From NCBI GenBank assembly GCA_902826795.1, contig CADEGD010000022.1, positions 1 through 64,000 on the forward strand: a DNA stretch of 64,000 bases, written 5' to 3'. Position 1 is the first letter of the stretch. Each line of letters begins with the position of its first letter. Shown piece after piece: positions 36,975-45,587 of this stretch. The stretch comes from an uncultured Acidobacteriota bacterium. GTDB lineage: Bacteria > Acidobacteriota > Blastocatellia > Pyrinomonadales > Pyrinomonadaceae. Both the position numbers and the translations under genes were made by a program. Below the pieces are notes generated by a model that searched no databases, had not been told where the DNA came from, and worked only from the letters and a program-made list of their open reading frames with translations.

Positions 36975-38000
36975 ATGAAACTTTCCGAACTTGCGGAACT
37001 GACCTCAACATCGCTCGAATCCGGCTCGCCCGACGCGGAGATAAGAGCAGCCGCTGGACTCGATCTGGCGGGCGACGGCGAAGTCACTTTCCTCGCAAAT
37101 CCTAAGTACACGCCGCAGATCCGCGAGACTGCAGCATCCGCGATCTTTCTGAATGAAGGCGTCGCTATCGACCGCTCCGACATTGCCGTGCTCCGCGCGA
37201 AAGACGCATACGTCGCCTATACCCGTGCGCTCAGGGCCTTCCATCCGATTGAGCCTGCCTCTCCGGGAGTGCATCCATCTGCGGTGATAGACCCAAGCGC
37301 CGATGTTTCCGATAAGGCTGAGATAGGGGCAAATGTCGTAGTTGGGGCGAAGGCTTCGATCGCTGCGGGTGTGAGGTTGTTTCCCAACGTAACGATATAT
37401 CATGGAGTTTCGATCGGCGAAGGTTCGGTCCTGCATTCAGGTGTATCAGTTCGCGAAAACTGCGAGATCGGCCGAAACTGCATCATCCACAACAACTCGA
37501 CAATAGGCTCAGATGGATTTGGATACGCCAAGGATGAACAACGGCGCTGGCTGAAGATTCCACAGGTCGGGCGAGTAGTGCTTGAAGACGATGTCGAGAT
37601 CGGTGCGAACACTGCGATCGATTGCGCTTCGGTCGGTGAGTCTCGCATCAAGCGTGGTGCGAAGATCGACAACCTGGTGCAAATCGGGCATTCGTGTACG
37701 GTAGACGAGGATGCGTTGATATGCGCACAGACTGGACTGGCCGGGAGCTCGACGATCGGCAAACGAGTTATATTAGCAGGCCAGGTCGGGATCGCCGGGC
37801 ACCTGACCGTAGGCGACGATGCCGTTTTGACGGCAAAATCAGCCACCTCGCACGACGTCGACCCCGGAAAGACCATCTCCGGCATTCCCGGATTCGACAA
37901 TAAAGAATGGCTTCGGTCAACAGCTGCTTTTCGCCGGCTCAGCGATCTGCAGCGAAAGCTCCGGGCGATCGAGAAAGCGGTCGAAGAACTGCAAAATTAG
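36975..38000 (+). CDS. lpxD: UDP-3-O-acylglucosamine N-acyltransferase LpxD
   Basis: 341 aa. The N-terminal uridine-binding domain (KLSELAELTSTSLESGSPDAEIRAAAGLDLAGDGEVTFLANPKY) is followed by a left-handed beta-helix of hexapeptide repeats. It contains NNSTIGSDGFGYA and KIDNLVQIGHSCTV, the latter with the catalytic His, then ISGIPGFDNKEWLRSTAAFRRL. It adds the N-linked acyl chain in lipid A synthesis. It stands alone here; in many Gram-negatives it lies with fabZ and lpxA. This indicates an LPS-bearing outer membrane. Confidence 0.95.
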   Translation: MKLSELAELTSTSLESGSPDAEIRAAAGLDLAGDGEVTFLANPKYTPQIRETAASAIFLNEGVAIDRSDIAVLRAKDAYVAYTRALRAFHPIEPASPGVHPSAVIDPSADVSDKAEIGANVVVGAKASIAAGVRLFPNVTIYHGVSIGEGSVLHSGVSVRENCEIGRNCIIHNNSTIGSDGFGYAKDEQRRWLKIPQVGRVVLEDDVEIGANTAIDCASVGESRIKRGAKIDNLVQIGHSCTVDEDALICAQTGLAGSSTIGKRVILAGQVGIAGHLTVGDDAVLTAKSATSHDVDPGKTISGIPGFDNKEWLRSTAAFRRLSDLQRKLRAIEKAVEELQN

Positions 38001-38039
38001 CCGATGTATCTGCGATCGCTACGACGAACGATCTCCTGC

Positions 38040-38435
38040 TTAGATATCGGCGAGCCGCATAATGCCAACCCTTAAAGCATACGGTACCGACCTATTGTTT
38101 GTGGAACCTATGAAAATCGTATAGTCACCCGTTTCCTCAAGTCCAACCTCATGATGTCCGCCTTGGTCTTCGCGCAAAAGCACCACATGTCCGTATCTGC
38201 CACTTGTCTCGACCTTGACCCCGATTCCCGCCGCAGGCGATAGATCAATAACGATCTTTTGCCCAGCTTGCGCCCGTACCACATACGTAACTCCGTGTAG
38301 TCCCGTTACGCCCCGAACGACGGCCGAACTCTTACCTTTCGGGAACTGAATGCGTTTCTCACTTTGAGCGACAGCTGGAATGGCCGATAGTAGCCCGATT
38401 GAAATGAAGAGCTTTAATAAGTGTAGTTTCGTCAT
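38040..38435 (-). CDS. Small secreted protein with PPC-like beta domain
   Basis: 131 aa. The signal peptide is MTKLHLLKLFISIGLLSAIPAVAQS. The rest is beta-rich (VVRAQAGQKIVIDLSP...LEETGDYTIFIGSTNNRSVPYALRVGI), the pattern of pre-peptidase C-terminal (PPC-like) domains, in which a final GDYTIFI strand pairs back. A similar domain is at the N-terminus of the CHAT-TPR protein. Function unknown. It converges on lpxD. Confidence 0.6.
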   Translation of the reverse strand: MTKLHLLKLFISIGLLSAIPAVAQSEKRIQFPKGKSSAVVRGVTGLHGVTYVVRAQAGQKIVIDLSPAAGIGVKVETSGRYGHVVLLREDQGGHHEVGLEETGDYTIFIGSTNNRSVPYALRVGIMRLADI

Positions 38436-38619
38436 AAATTTGTCTGCCTTCTATCATTCGTTATTCGATTTGACTGAGAAGCGGCGCATACAGACACGAA
38501 AGTTGAACCGTGCCGCCTCGACATAACTAACGCATTCTTGTCGAGGTAAGGGACACGCAGCCTGAACCTTTTCGATGTTTTTGGAATGGATCGAACGATT
38601 GGTGGGATATAATTTGATC

Positions 38620-39084
38620 ATGGACGCTCAAACAAGACAGGACCGCTCAGATTCGGGCTACGACATCACACCACTCGACCAAGACACGATCGAGCGTCTT
38701 GCTCAGGATCTGAACGATGAGGAGAGAAGAATACTGCTGAATCACGGCACTGAGGCGGCGTTCTGTGGGACGCTGCTCGATAACAAGATGGACGGGACGT
38801 ACGCATGTCGCCTTTGCGGTTTGCCGCTGTTCACGTCGAAGCACAAGTTCGATTCGGGCACCGGCTGGCCGTCGTTCTACGCTCCGTTCGATAAGGAACA
38901 CCTAACGAACATCGAAGACAACAGCTATGGAATGCGCCGGATCGAGATCCGCTGTGCCAGATGCGGCGGACATCAGGGACACGTTTTCCCCGACGGTCCT
39001 CCGCCGACCGGTCAACGGTATTGCCTCAATTCCGCGTCGTTGGAGTTTTTTGAAGAGGGCCAGGACATCCCGCAGAAGGCATAA
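38620..39084 (+). CDS. msrB: Peptide methionine-(R)-S-oxide reductase
   Basis: 154 aa from the ATG at 38620; the frame is open from 38575 but MDAQTRQ is the natural start. Zinc-binding pairs are Cys63/Cys66 (CRLC) and Cys112/Cys115 (CARCGG). The catalytic Cys135 is in RYCLNSASL, and Cys49 (AFCGTLLDNK) is a candidate resolving cysteine. DSGTGWPSFYAP and HVFPDGPPPTGQ complete the fold. It reduces the R-sulfoxide of methionine in proteins. No export signal, so it is cytoplasmic. Confidence 0.96.
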   Translation: MDAQTRQDRSDSGYDITPLDQDTIERLAQDLNDEERRILLNHGTEAAFCGTLLDNKMDGTYACRLCGLPLFTSKHKFDSGTGWPSFYAPFDKEHLTNIEDNSYGMRRIEIRCARCGGHQGHVFPDGPPPTGQRYCLNSASLEFFEEGQDIPQKA

Positions 39085-39090
39085 ATTTTG

Positions 39091-40230
39091 TTAGTTACCG
39101 GCGACGATCCGACGTGCGGTGGTTTCGTCGGCCTCCGCCTCGGTCGTTTTACCGAGTTTTCTGTAGGCCAACGCCCGTAGTTGGTGGGCCTTGTAATCGC
39201 CCGCCAGTTTCTCGATGTAACCGGTCAGCATATTTACCGACAGTTGAAATGAGCCTTTGTTCAGAAGGACCAGGCCGAAATTGTAGTGACTCGAAGGATC
39301 TTCCGGCAAGATCGACATCGCTCTCGTGAAATCCGCGATCGCCCTTTCATAGTTCCCTGTTTTCGCACAGGCGATCCCACGATTATTGAAAGCCTGGTAG
39401 TAATTGGGGTTAAGGGCGATCGCCTTAGAATAGTCGGCGGTGGCTTTGTCGAATTCGCCGAGCTTCATTTGGTTATAGCCTCGATCGAAATATGCTCCGG
39501 CAAAATCGGGATTTACCTGAAGTATTTTAGTGAGTTTTTCGAGGTTTTCCGTCGCGAGATCACGGATCTCTTTTGCTGAATCGGGAACGAGTTCGACCGG
39601 CCCCCTCATCGAAGGGAGATAAGAATTGGCTAGGTCTTCTTCGCTAAGCAGCTTACGAGGAATTCTGCGAATTGCTTCGACAATTATGGTTGGCGGAACG
39701 GCTGAAGGATCTTCTTCTATTAGTTTCCAGGCTTTATCCGCTTTTCGTTCATCGACCTCGGCGCGTGCCACTTCGCCAATCTCGCGGTAAGCCTCCGCCC
39801 GGGACGACAATGCTCCGTGGTCGTTCGGCACGAGCCTCAGCACTGTCGTGAAATCGGCGATCGCTTCGCGGAATTTCCCGACCTTCGCGTAAAGATCGCC
39901 CCGCAGCTGAAACGCGCAGTCGAGGCGGCGATTGAGCTTGATCGCGGTCCCGAGATCGGCGAATGCCTTTTCAAATTCGAGCAGCTCATCGAAACACTGT
40001 GCACGCTCCATTAACGCATGTGCGTGGTTCGGCTTCAGCTCGATGGCCCGGCCGAAATCCTTTATCGCTTCCCCGCACTCGCCGTTTAATCGTTTATCGA
40101 TGCCCCGCTTGTAATAGGATTCGGCGGGCGATGTAATTCCCTTTTGACCGAATGATAAATTCGCTAAGACAACCGCCGTAAGGAAAAGACCGATGACCGT
40201 TCGGGTGAAGGTGACTGCTGGAGGATTCAT
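39091..40230 (-). CDS. Secreted TPR-repeat protein
   Basis: 379 aa. The signal peptide ends near LTAVVLANLSFGQKG. Five or six tetratricopeptide repeats are visible in two blocks: ~35-150 (YYKRGIDKRLNGECGEAIKDF, AHALMERAQCFDELLEFEKAF) and ~235-375 (AGAYFDRGYNQMKLGEFDKATADYSKAIALNPN, YQAFNNRGIACAKTGNYERAIADFTRAM). The 60-residue spacer lacks repeats. It is probably a periplasmic protein-interaction scaffold. It is the last gene of a minus-strand run with the OB-fold lipoprotein (37-bp gap). Confidence 0.85.
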   Translation of the reverse strand: MNPPAVTFTRTVIGLFLTAVVLANLSFGQKGITSPAESYYKRGIDKRLNGECGEAIKDFGRAIELKPNHAHALMERAQCFDELLEFEKAFADLGTAIKLNRRLDCAFQLRGDLYAKVGKFREAIADFTTVLRLVPNDHGALSSRAEAYREIGEVARAEVDERKADKAWKLIEEDPSAVPPTIIVEAIRRIPRKLLSEEDLANSYLPSMRGPVELVPDSAKEIRDLATENLEKLTKILQVNPDFAGAYFDRGYNQMKLGEFDKATADYSKAIALNPNYYQAFNNRGIACAKTGNYERAIADFTRAMSILPEDPSSHYNFGLVLLNKGSFQLSVNMLTGYIEKLAGDYKAHQLRALAYRKLGKTTEAEADETTARRIVAGN

Positions 40231-40267
40231 TGAGTAATCTTACACCCTTGCGGCGTGCATTTGCCGA

Positions 40268-40792
40268 CTAGCTTGCCTCGATCACGGCGCAGTGTTCGAG
40301 TTTGGGCGAAATCTTCGGTACTAGGAATCTGCCCTGAAAGCCCTGCACTTTGGTCATTTTGTCTTTCTGCAGCAGTTTCAACTGTTCCGCGCGATCGTCG
40401 TCGAAGTAGCAGTTTACGCCGTGCAGAATTCCGGGGGCATATAGCGTCACCCAAGGCTGCACGGTTCCCTGTTTTTCCAGAACGATCGTGGCGACGCGTC
40501 CGCTCACCGCGATGTTTTTGCTTAGATATTTTTCAAGATCCTTCGACGTCACCCCATCGCGAGTGAACTCCCGATCAAGATCTTCGGCCGTAACGGTAAA
40601 ATCGGCTTTCTCCAAATTCGGATTATCGATCGTCTTTTTGCCGGTTTGATTGGCCGGTGAAGATTCCGCTACGTTCGAGGCGGTCGTGTTCACCGGCATC
40701 GTGTCGGTCGGTTGAGAGGCGAGAGATTTGCACGCGAGGCACGACGCGAGCAGAGCCGTTATCGCAAAAGATGCTAACCAAAAGTTTTTCAT
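40268..40792 (-). CDS. OB-fold (tRNA_anti-like) lipoprotein, copy 2
   Basis: 174 aa. The lipobox is LASC with Cys18 as the likely lipidated residue. After a short Ser/Asn-rich spacer, the OB domain (LEKADFTVTAEDLDREF...NIAVSGRVATIV...TVQPWVTLYAPGILHGVNCYFDDD...KVQGFQGRFLVPKISPKLEHC) parallels copy 1 at 4190-4726 almost without gaps. It probably forms an operon with the 219-residue protein upstream (22-bp gap) and the TPR protein downstream. Function unknown. Confidence 0.75.
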   Translation of the reverse strand: MKNFWLASFAITALLASCLACKSLASQPTDTMPVNTTASNVAESSPANQTGKKTIDNPNLEKADFTVTAEDLDREFTRDGVTSKDLEKYLSKNIAVSGRVATIVLEKQGTVQPWVTLYAPGILHGVNCYFDDDRAEQLKLLQKDKMTKVQGFQGRFLVPKISPKLEHCAVIEAS

Positions 40793-40814
40793 AGCGTTTA
40801 TCCGTCGAAGCGGT

Positions 40815-41474
40815 TCACGGGCAACCGATCAGGTTCGTCTCCTCGTACTTCGCGGCCGATGCCCCGTAGCGTCCGCCGCCGGCGTAGTCTTGGACAACCG
40901 AGACGTAATAAAGCTTGCAAAATGGATGATCGTCGGCAGAATCCTTGGCCAGGATGTAGCCCCTTTTGAACCGATAGCTCGGCAGTCCGTAGCTGTCCTT
41001 GTATATTTCCCAGTTCGCCTGTGACAACCCGATTTTCATCACCTTCCGCGTCGTCGAGCCCCTCAGCTGCCCCAACATCAAGCGCTCGTCCGCCGGGCTT
41101 CGAAACGCAAAATATCTTGTGGCCGGCTTGTACAGGGCTAGTTTCCGATTGACCGCCTCGCCCAGCGAATTGAAAACCGGATCGAGAAACGCCTGCTGCG
41201 GCGGGGCGAACTGATCCTGCCGGTAATATTCCGCCCTTGCCCGCGTCGACACCGAAAACAAGACCCAATCCTTAAATCCTCGCTCTACAAATTTCTCACT
41301 GGTCGCTGGGTCGAAGTTTTCCACCTCTTGTTTTTTCTTATTGATCTCGTCCCGGATAATCTCCGTCCGCACGTCGATCTTACCTTGTGACGCTGCGGAG
41401 ATAGCGAAAATTGCGAGTGTCGACACCAAATAGGATATTTTCAAGAGCCTAATTTTCAAATGCCCACGGTACAT
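40815..41474 (-). CDS. Secreted protein of unknown function
   Basis: 219 aa. GAGGAAA precedes the ATG. The signal peptide is LLKISYLVSTLAIFAISAAS. The mature part starts with a charged helix (DVRTEIIRDEINKKKQEVENF) and then a region with YKPATRYFAFRSPADERLMLGQLRGSTTRKVMKIG and a C-terminal YGASAAKYEETNLIGCP. No family recognised. It is first in a run with the OB-fold lipoprotein and the TPR protein. Confidence 0.6.
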   Translation of the reverse strand: MYRGHLKIRLLKISYLVSTLAIFAISAASQGKIDVRTEIIRDEINKKKQEVENFDPATSEKFVERGFKDWVLFSVSTRARAEYYRQDQFAPPQQAFLDPVFNSLGEAVNRKLALYKPATRYFAFRSPADERLMLGQLRGSTTRKVMKIGLSQANWEIYKDSYGLPSYRFKRGYILAKDSADDHPFCKLYYVSVVQDYAGGGRYGASAAKYEETNLIGCP

Positions 41475-41601
41475 AGAGATTTCCTCTTCTTACGATTTCG
41501 CAGCCTTGGATTCCGTCCAAGGGTTTTGATGCGATCCAGCAGAACCTTTTTCTTAACAGTGAACGGGCTCGACTTCTCTGCAAATGGGAACTTGCTTCAA
41601 A

Positions 41602-42654
41602 TCACGCGAAGTGCAAAATTCTCCCTGAAGTGCCGACGACCTTCGGTTTCCAGTACTTTATTAAATCCTTGTAACTATTCACTCCCGGGTAACTAATGGT
41701 GGCGTCAAAGGAAGGTGCGAGGGCATTCGGAAAACGCTTGTAAATTGCAGTTCGCTTCGCCTCGTCAAGGCCAGTTATGAAGCTATCTGTCCGGACCTGC
41801 GGGAGGTCAGATAATCGTCTTGTCCGTAAAGCAAGCGCGTCGCTATCGTACTGCGTATTTTGATTCGTTATCATATCTTTGGTGTCATCGATGTAAATCA
41901 CAACGTAGTTGGCAACGTAATTCTTGAGCATGGCGTAGAGCAATTTGTCGGACATGGATAGGAAAGCATACTCACCAACGGCCTCATTTCCCGCTAGACC
42001 AACCCCCTCGAACTCGGTGGTAATGCGTCCGATGATGTCTGCATCTCCGTCGGTTCCTTGTGGCTCCAGCAATGCGGCCTGTCGAGCAGCGATCAGGTCA
42101 TTGGCTGTCTCAGCAAGATCGAATACTTTGTCCAAGAACTCGAACTGTTTTGCGAAAAGCGCTTTGGCCGTGTCGTTGCGGGAGTTTAAATGTTTCTGAA
42201 TCTCGGATGCAGCCTCCCGACTTTCACTATTGTCCCTTGGTGATCTTAAGCGGTCTCGAACATCTTTGGCTATACTCAAGGCCTCAGAGAATTTTTGATC
42301 CAGTTCGTCGACCTTTTTGATCGCGTCGTCTACTATACTGGTCCCCCGGACACCCGCTCTAAAGAGACTGGCCCCCCGGACACCCGCTTCAAAGTGCTTG
42401 ACGGTAGCGACGAGCTTCAGCCCAGGTAGCACGTCAAGAATAATTCCGAAGAAAATATCTCCGATAAATGACTTTGTTGCCTCGGACTTCATGATACTGT
42501 CGTACTCGGTGCTTGCTGTTTGCATGGCCGCGGTTAGCTTGATGGTTGTACGCAGAATATTTCTTTCCACCTTGGCCACGTAGTTCTGAGCTGCGGTAAC
42601 TTGACGTGCCACTTTATTTTGCCACTGGTCGTATGCTGTGCCACCGTTTGGCAT
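41602..42654 (-). CDS. Unknown protein with long helices and one hydrophobic segment
   Basis: 350 aa, preceded by GGAGGT eight bases before the ATG. No signal peptide. Residues ~1-60 form long Ala/Thr-rich helices (NKVARQVTAAQNYVAKVERN). A hydrophobic segment (FIGDIFFGIILDVLPGLKLVATV) follows at ~65-87. Then comes a duplicated 10-residue unit (EAGVRGASLF/RAGVRGTSIV), encoded by a 30-bp tandem repeat at 42337-42396. Helical charged regions continue to a C-terminal globular part ending SYPGVNSYKDLIKYWKPKVV. No homologous family recognised. It faces away from the PD40 regulator gene. Confidence 0.6.
   Translation of the reverse strand: MPNGGTAYDQWQNKVARQVTAAQNYVAKVERNILRTTIKLTAAMQTASTEYDSIMKSEATKSFIGDIFFGIILDVLPGLKLVATVKHFEAGVRGASLFRAGVRGTSIVDDAIKKVDELDQKFSEALSIAKDVRDRLRSPRDNSESREAASEIQKHLNSRNDTAKALFAKQFEFLDKVFDLAETANDLIAARQAALLEPQGTDGDADIIGRITTEFEGVGLAGNEAVGEYAFLSMSDKLLYAMLKNYVANYVVIYIDDTKDMITNQNTQYDSDALALRTRRLSDLPQVRTDSFITGLDEAKRTAIYKRFPNALAPSFDATISYPGVNSYKDLIKYWKPKVVGTSGRILHFA
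42337..42396. repeat. 30-bp tandem duplication inside the unknown gene
   Basis: Two adjacent units begin ACTGG and share CCCCCGGACACCCGC. They differ at a few positions and, being a multiple of three, keep the frame. On the minus strand they encode the repeated AGVRG(A/T)S unit. Confidence 0.8.
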
Positions 42655-42824
42655 TTGCCTTTACCTCCGATTAGTTGTGTAGGCCACTTACTTGACAATA
42701 GTCGCGATACTACGTCGAAAATACTTACGTCCCATCAATATCTCTGCTAAAATCGCGCTTTACCTGTTTCGCCATGGCAACACGCAAAAACTATTTGATT
42801 TTGCGGTCGCAAGTACTAAGAAAC

Positions 42825-42857
42825 CTCTTAGTTAGTTCCTAGAAATTTCCTAGTTGC
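42825..42857 (+). promoter_or_regulatory. Three 11-bp direct repeats (TCTTAG/TTCCTAG) before the PD40 regulator gene
   Basis: CTCTTAGTTAG, TTCCTAGAAAT and TTCCTAGTTGC follow one another and end 3 bp before the ATG at 42861. The last two share TTCCTAG exactly. Eleven-base direct repeats suit OmpR-type winged-helix proteins, so this may be an autoregulatory operator. There is no Shine-Dalgarno in the same stretch. Confidence 0.5.
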
Positions 42858-42860
42858 CGT

Positions 42861-45029
42861 ATGTCTTTGAAGCTAAAGCAGATTGCGTTTGGCGAGTACG
42901 TGTTGGACGCAGACGAGAAGGTACTTTTCCGACACGGAAAGACGGTGGCGGTAACCCCGAAGATCTTCGATCTCCTGCTGGCGTTGGTAGAAAATCACGG
43001 TCACATTGTTCAAAAAAGCATTTTAATGGAGCGCGTCTGGGCCGGGAGTTTCGTTGAGGACAGCAACCTGACGTTCAGCATCCGCCAGCTGCGCAAGATC
43101 CTTGGCGACGACAAACATCATCCGCAATTTATCGAGACTGTTCCCCGCCGCGGTTACCGTTTCATCGCGAACGTCGAAGAAATAGCCCCGGATGAAAACA
43201 CGAAAGCGGATCGCCGCTCAGAGCCCCTAATATCAGAGAACCTAAAGAGCGGCGGCGCTACGTCGACGATTTCGTATTTACGCCCGATTATCGTCGGGGC
43301 GGTCGTGCTTCTAACCGTCGGGCTGCTTTTATCGGCTGCCGCTATTGTCTGGAACCCGACGCGGTCGGAACCCAGAGATCTTTTCGCCGCGGATCCGGCC
43401 GCGCGATTCGAGACGGTGGCGAGTTCCAATCATCCTATGAGCGCCGCCATCTCGCCGGACGGCAAATATATGGCCTACACGCGCACGGCCAACGGGCGGA
43501 ACAGTCTATGGCTTCGGCAATTGTCCAGCGAGATGAACACGCAGATCATCCCGCCGGAAGACGGCACCAGGTATCTCGGCCTCGAGTTTTCCCCAAACGG
43601 GGAATACGTTTACGTCGCCCGGGCCAACAATAACGGACCGGCCCACATCGATCGCATATCGATCCTTGGCGGCCCGCCGAAATTGAACATCATTACCGGC
43701 ATTGACGGGGCGTTCAGCATCTCGCCGGACGAGCGATCCATCTCGTATCGGCGCTATGGTCCGCAGACCCGTCGGCTTTTTATCGCCAACATCGACGGCG
43801 GCGGCGAGCGCCAAATATTCGAGACCGATAAGACATTCACTGATAACGTATTTTCCCCAGACGGGCAGTCGGTTGCCTTTGCAATGGGCCAATCGGACAC
43901 TGGTGAAAGGGATTTTGGCGTTTATGTCGTAGACATTAGCAACGGTGAGTTTAAGAGAGCAACACAGTTTAGCTGGCTGCACGTCCGCAGCATCGAGTGG
44001 CTGCCCGATCAAAGCGGCCTGATCGTGACAGGACGGAGCGACGCCTCGGATCTCTCGCGGCTGTGGAGCATCTCTTTCACCGACGGACGAGTGGAAGGCG
44101 TGCTTCAGCCACAGGCCGGCTTCGTTTATGTTTCTGCCGCAAAAGATTTCAGTAAAGCCTTGCTGATGAAGGTTTCGCGAAATTCGAACCTTTACCTCGC
44201 CCTTTCTTCCAATTTGGAAGACATTCGCCCGGTTACGATCGCCTTTGACGGAATCGGTTGGATGCCGGATGGAGGTCTTGTGTACTCTTCACCCGTGACC
44301 GCCAATCGCAATCTCTGGCGGCTTGACGCAGACCGAATTACTCAAAAGCAATTGACCGTCGAGGATTCAGTGGATTTTGAACCGGTCGTATCGCCGGATG
44401 GTAGATACATCGTCTTTGTCTCGAATCGCGCCGGCAGATTTAACATTTGGCGCATTAACGCGGACGGCGGCAATCCCGTCCAACTCACTTTCGGGAGCGG
44501 AGAGCAAAGGCCCGCATTTACGGCTGATGGCTCAGCTGTCATCTTCAACTCGATGAACGACGTCAGTCTGTGGAAGGTGCCGATAGAAGGCGGCGAACCC
44601 AGCAGGACCTCGACCGAGGGTGCGTATGCCGTTTCCATATCGCCCGACGGATCGAAAGTGGCCGTGATCAAAGCTATCGACGGTGAAACGAAAGTTGTGA
44701 TTCGCCTCCTCGCCGAAGATAAGCCCTTCGCCACCTTCGCAATCCCGGCGGGACTGGTAGCGGGCGGCAACATAACCTGGACGTCAGACGGCAAATCGGT
44801 GTGCTACGCGGCTGACAGCGGCACTGGAGTCGGCAACATTTGGCGACAGCCGCTTATCGGCGGCCAAGCCGAAATGATCACGCACTACAGCTCCGAAGAG
44901 ATTTTCGATTTTTCTGCCTCACCTGACGGCTCGCAAATGGCTTTCGTTCGGGGATCTTGGGAATACGAGGTTATCCTGATCGAACGGCCGCCGGCCGTCG
45001 CCATCTCGGCTATCTCGCAGAAACGCTAA
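42861..45029 (+). CDS. CadC-like winged-helix regulator fused to a periplasmic TolB/PD40 propeller
   Basis: 722 aa. The N-terminal ~105 residues are an OmpR/CadC DNA-binding domain (GEYVLDADEKVLFRHGKTVAVTPKIFDLLLALVENHGHIVQKSILMERVWAGSFVEDSNLTFSIRQLRKIL and TVPRRGYRF). A linker leads to one membrane helix (PIIVGAVVLLTVGLLLSAAAIVW) near 145. The rest is a periplasmic beta-propeller of PD40/WD40-like repeats (AISPDGKYMAYTR, ISPDERSISYRRY, VFSPDGQSVAFAM, VSPDGRYIVFVSNRAGRFNIWRINADGG). This one-component membrane sensor type is very common in Acidobacteriota. The signal and targets are unknown. Confidence 0.92.
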   Translation: MSLKLKQIAFGEYVLDADEKVLFRHGKTVAVTPKIFDLLLALVENHGHIVQKSILMERVWAGSFVEDSNLTFSIRQLRKILGDDKHHPQFIETVPRRGYRFIANVEEIAPDENTKADRRSEPLISENLKSGGATSTISYLRPIIVGAVVLLTVGLLLSAAAIVWNPTRSEPRDLFAADPAARFETVASSNHPMSAAISPDGKYMAYTRTANGRNSLWLRQLSSEMNTQIIPPEDGTRYLGLEFSPNGEYVYVARANNNGPAHIDRISILGGPPKLNIITGIDGAFSISPDERSISYRRYGPQTRRLFIANIDGGGERQIFETDKTFTDNVFSPDGQSVAFAMGQSDTGERDFGVYVVDISNGEFKRATQFSWLHVRSIEWLPDQSGLIVTGRSDASDLSRLWSISFTDGRVEGVLQPQAGFVYVSAAKDFSKALLMKVSRNSNLYLALSSNLEDIRPVTIAFDGIGWMPDGGLVYSSPVTANRNLWRLDADRITQKQLTVEDSVDFEPVVSPDGRYIVFVSNRAGRFNIWRINADGGNPVQLTFGSGEQRPAFTADGSAVIFNSMNDVSLWKVPIEGGEPSRTSTEGAYAVSISPDGSKVAVIKAIDGETKVVIRLLAEDKPFATFAIPAGLVAGGNITWTSDGKSVCYAADSGTGVGNIWRQPLIGGQAEMITHYSSEEIFDFSASPDGSQMAFVRGSWEYEVILIERPPAVAISAISQKR

Positions 45030-45206
45030 AAGGTAGGAGCATATTTCACGACTTAGAGCGATAGATCCGAGCCGTTTGTGATTCTCTCAAGCCGTATTCC
45101 TCCTTCACGCCTCACGTAAATAGGCTCCCAACATCTTTCCAAAAACGACTTACTTGCTTTATAGAGTCAAAATTTTGCGACGGGCCGGACAAAAAGGCTC
45201 CTCTTT

Positions 45207-45443
45207 TCAAGGCCGGCTCTGCAGCAGCCGTTTAACCTCGTCAAGCAGAATATATGTCGCTCGAACCGCGGTCGCGAGATCTGCCATTCCGTCGGCTAAT
45301 TCGTAGACGGCGATCGCCATGTGCGATTTTTGCATGCCCTCGTCACCTTGGTTTTTAGCCGCTATCTGATGTGCCATTTGGCTGTGGGATTTTGCGATGC
45401 CGAAGTGCACCCTCGCGGATTCGGTTGGCTTCTTGTCGCTCAT
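45207..45443 (-). CDS. Small helical protein of unknown function
   Basis: 78 aa, cytoplasmic, rich in His, Met and Ala (HFGIAKSHSQMAHQIAAKNQGDEGMQKSHMAIAVYELADGMADLATAVRATYILLDEVKRLL). It is predicted to form two or three helices. The upstream gap holds AGGAGG (TCCTCCTG on the plus strand near 45450), supporting this start. No family recognised. Confidence 0.6.
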   Translation of the reverse strand: MSDKKPTESARVHFGIAKSHSQMAHQIAAKNQGDEGMQKSHMAIAVYELADGMADLATAVRATYILLDEVKRLLQSRP

Positions 45444-45538
45444 AGTTTCCTCCTGAGGTCGCCGTCGCTTACTGGCTTGTTGGCGATTGTCGAAATCGAT
45501 TCAGATACATAAGACGAAAATCGAAGTTGCTTTCAGAC

Positions 45539-45564
45539 AAAAAAGGCCGCCTCAAGGGCAGCCT
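45539..45564 (-). terminator. Rho-independent terminator of the amidohydrolase operon
   Basis: On the minus strand AGGCTGCC-cttga-GGCGGCCT (one G-T pair) is followed by TTTTT. It lies 24 bp after the last amidohydrolase gene's stop. Confidence 0.85.
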
Positions 45565-45587
45565 ATTATTATCGACAAGGTCTCAGA

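Noticed and set aside
40798-41268. Second minus-strand frame overlapping the 219-residue secreted protein
   Set aside because: The competing frame at 40815-41474 has a good ribosome-binding site and signal peptide; this one has neither.
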